A DNA stretch of 64,000 nucleotides from Halicephalobus mephisto. Lineage: Eukaryota; Nematoda; Chromadorea; Rhabditida; Panagrolaimidae. The stretch covers positions 1-64,000 of the forward strand of contig SWDT01000031.1 of NCBI GenBank assembly GCA_009193035.1, read 5' to 3'. This document shows, in pieces, positions 60,060-64,000 of this stretch. The first letter of the stretch is position 1. Each line of letters opens with the position of its first letter. The notes beneath the pieces are model-generated. The model had not been told where the DNA came from. It made no database searches and saw nothing but the letters and a program-made list of their open reading frames with translations. A program made the position numbers and the translations under genes.

Positions 60060-61680
60060 CTCGGGACATTTGATTTGCATTTCTTCTTTCGTGTCAGAAC
60101 ACAAAATTTACATTTATTCTTTGAGTTTTTAGATAATTTAATTTTACGAAAATTTTTAGTTTTGTTATTTCCGTGTTGGGATTTATATTTGAGCTTTCGT
60201 GTTGGGACCTAAGATTGATATCTGTTTTCGTGTTAGGATATTGAATTTTTTGTTTTTTGAAATGATCTTATTTTTAGTTTTGTTTTGATATTTCCGTGTT
60301 GGGATTTGGGATTTTTATTTGAGTTTTCGTGTTAGGACCTAAGATTGATGTTTAAGTTTTCGTGTCAGGACATTGAATTTTTTGTTCTTTGAAATGATTT
60401 TATTTTTAGTTTTGTTTTGATATTTTCGTGTTAGGATCTATAATTTTTATTTGAGTTTTCGTGTTAGGACCTAAGATTGATATCTGTTTTCGTGTCAAGA
60501 CATTGAATTTCACTTTTTTATTATTATATGAGATGATTTTATTTTTACTTTTGTTTTGATGTTTTCGTGTTAGGATCTATGATTTTTATTTGAGTTTTCG
60601 TGTTGAGACCTAAGATTGATATCTAAGTTTTCGTGTCAAGACATTGAATTTTTTATTTTTTGAAATGATTTTATTTTATTATTTTCGTGTTAGGATCTAT
60701 GATTTTTATTTCAATTTTCGTGTCGAGACTTGAAATCAGTATTTGATCTTTTTTGTCAGAACGTTAAATTTGAATTTGCTCTTTGAATTTCTGAATAATT
60801 TAATTCGAAAAACTTTTTATTTTTGTCATGTTGTTCTTATTTTAGAACATCAAATGTGAATTTCCTCTTTCGCGTCAAGACATCAAATTTGCACTTTGAT
60901 TGTTTTGGTAATTCAATTTAATTCAGTTTCTTATTTTATTGATTATTTTTCGTGTTGAATCTTAAATTTAAATATGTTATTTTTTTCAAAATCTTAGATT
61001 TTTATTTTCCTTTGTTCTGAGACATTGATTTTTTATTTTTTTAATTTTTAAGACCTTTGATTTTTTTTCGTTTCAAGAATTTAAATTTTTTTTTTGATTT
61101 TCTGATGATTTAACTTATTTTTATTTTTATGATATTCTACTTATTAAAGTTTTCGTTTCAAGACTTTACATTTTTTTCGTTTTAAGACATTTGATTTTAA
61201 TTTTTTTTCGTTTTAAGACTTTAAATTTCTATTTTTTTTGTTTCAAGACTTTAGATTTTTATTTTTTTTCGTTTTGAGACTTTAGATTTCTATTTTCTTT
61301 CGTTTCAAGACCTTTGATTTTTATTTTCTTTTGTTTCAAGACATTTGATTTTTATTTCCTTTCGTTTCAAGACTTTAGATTTTTATTTTTTTTCGTTTTG
61401 AGACTTTAAATTTATACTTTTTGATTTTCTGATGATTCACTATGTTTTTTTAAATTTTGTTTTATCGATTAAAATTTTCATTTTTTTTCGTTCTGAGATT
61501 TTAGATCCTACATTTGGTTTTTTGATTATTCAATAATTATATTTTTAAATTTTTTTGTTATTTTTTATTGATTTTTATTTTCTTTCCGGGACATCATATT
61601 TACGTTTGTTCTTTCGCCGCAGGACATCAAATTTGCATTTGCTTTTTGAGTTTTTTAATAATTTTTTTTTCATTTTTTTT
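60060..61680. repeat. TTTCGTGTYRGGA-type array
   Basis: 60060-60750 has about five units of roughly 130-150 bp with TTTTCGTGTTAGGACCTAAG and TTTTCGTGTCAGGACATTGA in direct orientation. From 60750 to 61680 the words decay to TTTTTCGTTTCAAGACTTTA repeats. A unique patch at 59890-60050 precedes it. From 61680 to 62340 only A/T simple sequence is seen. Confidence 0.65.
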
Positions 61681-62566
61681 ATAAATTTCTGTTTTTTTTC
61701 AAAAGACCAAATTCAAACTTAAATTTCTTTATTTTTCGAAATTTATTATTATAGTATATAATTTAATAAATTTTTAACATTAATTTATTTAAATTTTTAT
61801 TTTTTTACAAATTTTATTTTTCTATTTTTTTAAATTTAAACTTTTTAAAGTTAATTTTTTAAAATTTTTATTAGTTTAAATTTCTTTAATTTTTTATTAT
61901 TTTTATATCAAAATTTAAAATTTTAATTTATTTAATTTTTTAATTTTTTATTTATTTTAATTTACTGAAATTTTTACTGTTATTTTCGTGTCGAGATTTT
62001 AAATTTAAATTTATTTAATTTTTTAAAATTTTTTAAATTTAAATTAGAATTTTTTAAATTTAAAGTTGAATTTTAAAATTTAAAATTTTTTCATTTAAAT
62101 TTCAAAATTTTTATTGTTATTTTCGCGTCGAGATTTTAAATTTAAATTTCTTTAATTTTTTAAATTTAATTTTTTCAGTTATTCTTAATTTTCGGATTTG
62201 ATTAATCCAGAAATTTACTTCGATTGAACAGAGGTCCTACCACGAAAAAACACAAGAAACTACATAATTTTACTATTTACTACTGTCTAATTTTTTATTT
62301 AAAAAAATTCCAAAAAGCTGTGAAATTATTTAAAAATTTTTAAAACAATTAAAATCCAAAATTCAGAATGAGGTCTCCAGAAGTAAGTTTTTAAATTTTT
62401 AAAGAAAAAATAAATGACATATTTTTTGACAAGTCGAAAATTGTGACTTTTTTTTTTCATTTTTGTGTACTTGAATTTTTGGCAAAAATTGCCTCCGGGA
62501 AAACTGGTTGCTTAAAAGCCTAAGAGCTTCTTTTTCGAACTCTGAAGACAACTGTTTGTCTGTCAG

Positions 62567-64000
62567 AATATGTCGAATTATTTTATGGAAATTCTAGGCC
62601 AGTTGATTCGTCTGAATTTTTTTTATCGAGGCCAACCTGGCCAGAAGACCATGCCTTCCAAGCGCCGAGGGCAATATGACATCATCCAGGACGACCTCTA
62701 CGACTGCCGGATTCCCCTCCATAACGAACTTGCATATCAGCACGGAATACACTTCGAAGCCAAAGTAAGTCTTCCTACAGTATCCTTCAATTGGAGCATT
62801 TTCTGCAAAAAAATTGTTTAAAAATCAGAATTTTACAGAATCTAGTTGAAAATTCTGAAATTTTTTGGAATCTTGTGGAAGTTTCTGGATTGTTTTAGGA
62901 TCGAATAAACCTTTTTCGAGATTTCTGAGAATTTAAAACTTCCAGAATCTAGTTCGTTTTAGAGATTTTTAAAATCTAGAATTTTATAGAATTTTGTAAG
63001 TTCTAAAATCTAATACAATATTTCAGAAATTTCTAAAATTGTACAAAAATTTCCGGAATTTTCTAAAATATAAAATTTCGTAAATTCTAAAATGTGATAC
63101 AACATTTATAAAATTTCTAAAATCAAGTTCAAATTTTAAAATTTTTTTAGTCTTTAAGAATTTTGTAAATTACGAAATCTAATATAACATTTCTAAAATT
63201 CTATAAAAATTTCCATAATTTTCTAAAATATTATAAAATTTCGTAAATTCTAGAATCTAATACATTTCTAAAATTTTAAAAATTCTATAAAAATTTCCAG
63301 AATTTTCTAAAATATTATAAAATTTTGTAAATTACAAAATCTAATACATTTCTAAAATTTCTAAAATTCTACAAAAATTTCCATAATTTTCTGAAATATT
63401 ATAAAATTTCGTAAATTACAAAATCTAATACAATATTTCTAAAATTTCTAAAATTCTATAAAAATTTCCAGAATTTTTAAAAATATTATAAAATTTCATA
63501 AATTCTAGAATCTAATACATTTCTATAATTTTCATAATTTTCTGAAATATTATAAAATTTCGTAAATTACAGAATCTAATACAATATTTCTAAAATTCTA
63601 TAAAAATTTCCAGAATTTTCTAAAATACTATAAAATTTCATAAATTACAAAATCTAATACAATATTTCTAAAATTTCTAAAATTCTATAAAAATTTCCAA
63701 AATCTAGTTCAAATTTTAGAAATTCCTAAAATCTCCTAAGAACTTTAGAATTTTATATAAAATTTTCAATTTTTCTCGGATCTAATACTACTTTTTAGAA
63801 TTTTCTAAAATTTCACAATTTTATTAATTTTTTAAAAATTTTAATTATAATTTTTTTATTAATTTTATTTTCGAAATTTTTAAATATAGAAATCTTTAAT
63901 TTATTCAGCTGTAAAGCCATAACTATTCCAAACAATCCAAAAACTTTGTTTTTAAAGGCTTTCCGGACCACTTGCTGTTCCTTGAAAATTTTTTGCAAAT
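62567..64000 (+). CDS. dyc-1: NOS1AP/CAPON-type PTB-domain protein, 5' part
   Basis: Only the first recognised coding exon is in the window: 62567-62764, ending in phase 0 with a GTAAGT donor. From the ATG at 62651 it reads [20 protein letters not shown] then [18 protein letters not shown]. This closely follows the start of CAPON/NOS1AP, where the same RIPLHNE...FQHGI.FEAK leads into the PTB fold. The rest of the PTB domain must lie beyond the window, since no continuing exon was found before 64000. The C. elegans homolog DYC-1 acts in muscle with dystrophin and near dense bodies (family knowledge). The frame is open upstream to 62570 ([15 protein letters not shown]) after a TGTCAG acceptor, and a mini-exon ATG AGG TCT CCA GAA|GT at 62368 could join in phase 0, so longer isoforms are possible. 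Confidence 0.82.
62840..63760 (+). repeat. ~90-bp tandem array in the first dyc-1 intron
   Basis: About nine units with AAATTTCGTAAATTACAAAA then TCTAATACAATATTTCTAAA and TCTATAAAAATTTCCAGAAT. The tail 63760-64000 is A/T-rich apart from a small patch at 63905-63990 that is not recognised. Confidence 0.65.

Noticed and set aside
63813..63998. Minus-strand 61-codon ORF at the window end
   Set aside because: Cut by the edge, A/T-rich second half, no recognisable features, lies in the dyc-1 intron.

Overview
The window is nematode nuclear DNA, most likely Caenorhabditis or a close relative. It is very AT-rich. The real genes are split into short exons with GT(AAG)-type donors and T-rich (T)TTTCAG/TTTTAG acceptors, and many introns hold tandem repeats. 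The recognisable proteins are worm or animal families. No bacterial or viral gene was seen. Gene models were built by hand from reading frame, splice phase and family similarity, so exon edges are predictions; in every confident model the phases of adjoining exons agree.

Layout. 1-2.8 kb is AT-rich repeat. 2.8-12.2 kb (+) is a five-exon NPDC1/CAB-1 membrane protein gene. 14.2-16.4 kb (-) is an SLC17-type MFS anion transporter. 16.4-28.6 kb is mostly repeats and transposon relics with one small secreted von Willebrand A (vWA) gene (19.8-21.2 kb, -). 28.6-34.4 kb (+) is a peptide-receptor-like GPCR. 35.8-39.1 kb (-) is a five-exon core-2/I-branching glycosyltransferase. 39.3-40.2 kb is a nested inverted repeat with two MITEs. 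40.8-44.2 kb (-) is an E2F transcription factor with two candidate first exons. 45.3-47.7 kb (+) is mitochondrial elongation factor G, divergent from E2F. 47.9-50.2 kb has a tentative small acidic protein gene, a dead pogo-like transposon with intact terminal repeats and a short unrecognised ORF. 50.2-62.3 kb is repeat-rich with a few less AT-rich islands. 62.6 kb to the end (+) is the start of a NOS1AP/CAPON-type PTB gene (dyc-1 family), cut by the window edge.

The genes are not an obvious pathway cluster. Several have neuronal or muscle roles in worms (cab-1, the GPCR, dyc-1). The E2F/gfm-1 intergenic region carries a perfect E2F site next to a CCAAT box, and a second identical E2F core lies in an E2F intron, suggesting autoregulation.

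Much of the non-coding DNA is built from local tandem arrays with different units. Many share one core, TTCGTGTCRGGACC or its complement GGTCCYGACACGAA, often as foldback pairs. This is the most unusual large-scale pattern in the window. Other mobile DNA includes a clean solo LTR with a 5-bp target duplication, at least four copies of an LTR-like family, a TA-flanked MITE near 22.3 kb and two tRNA-like relics.
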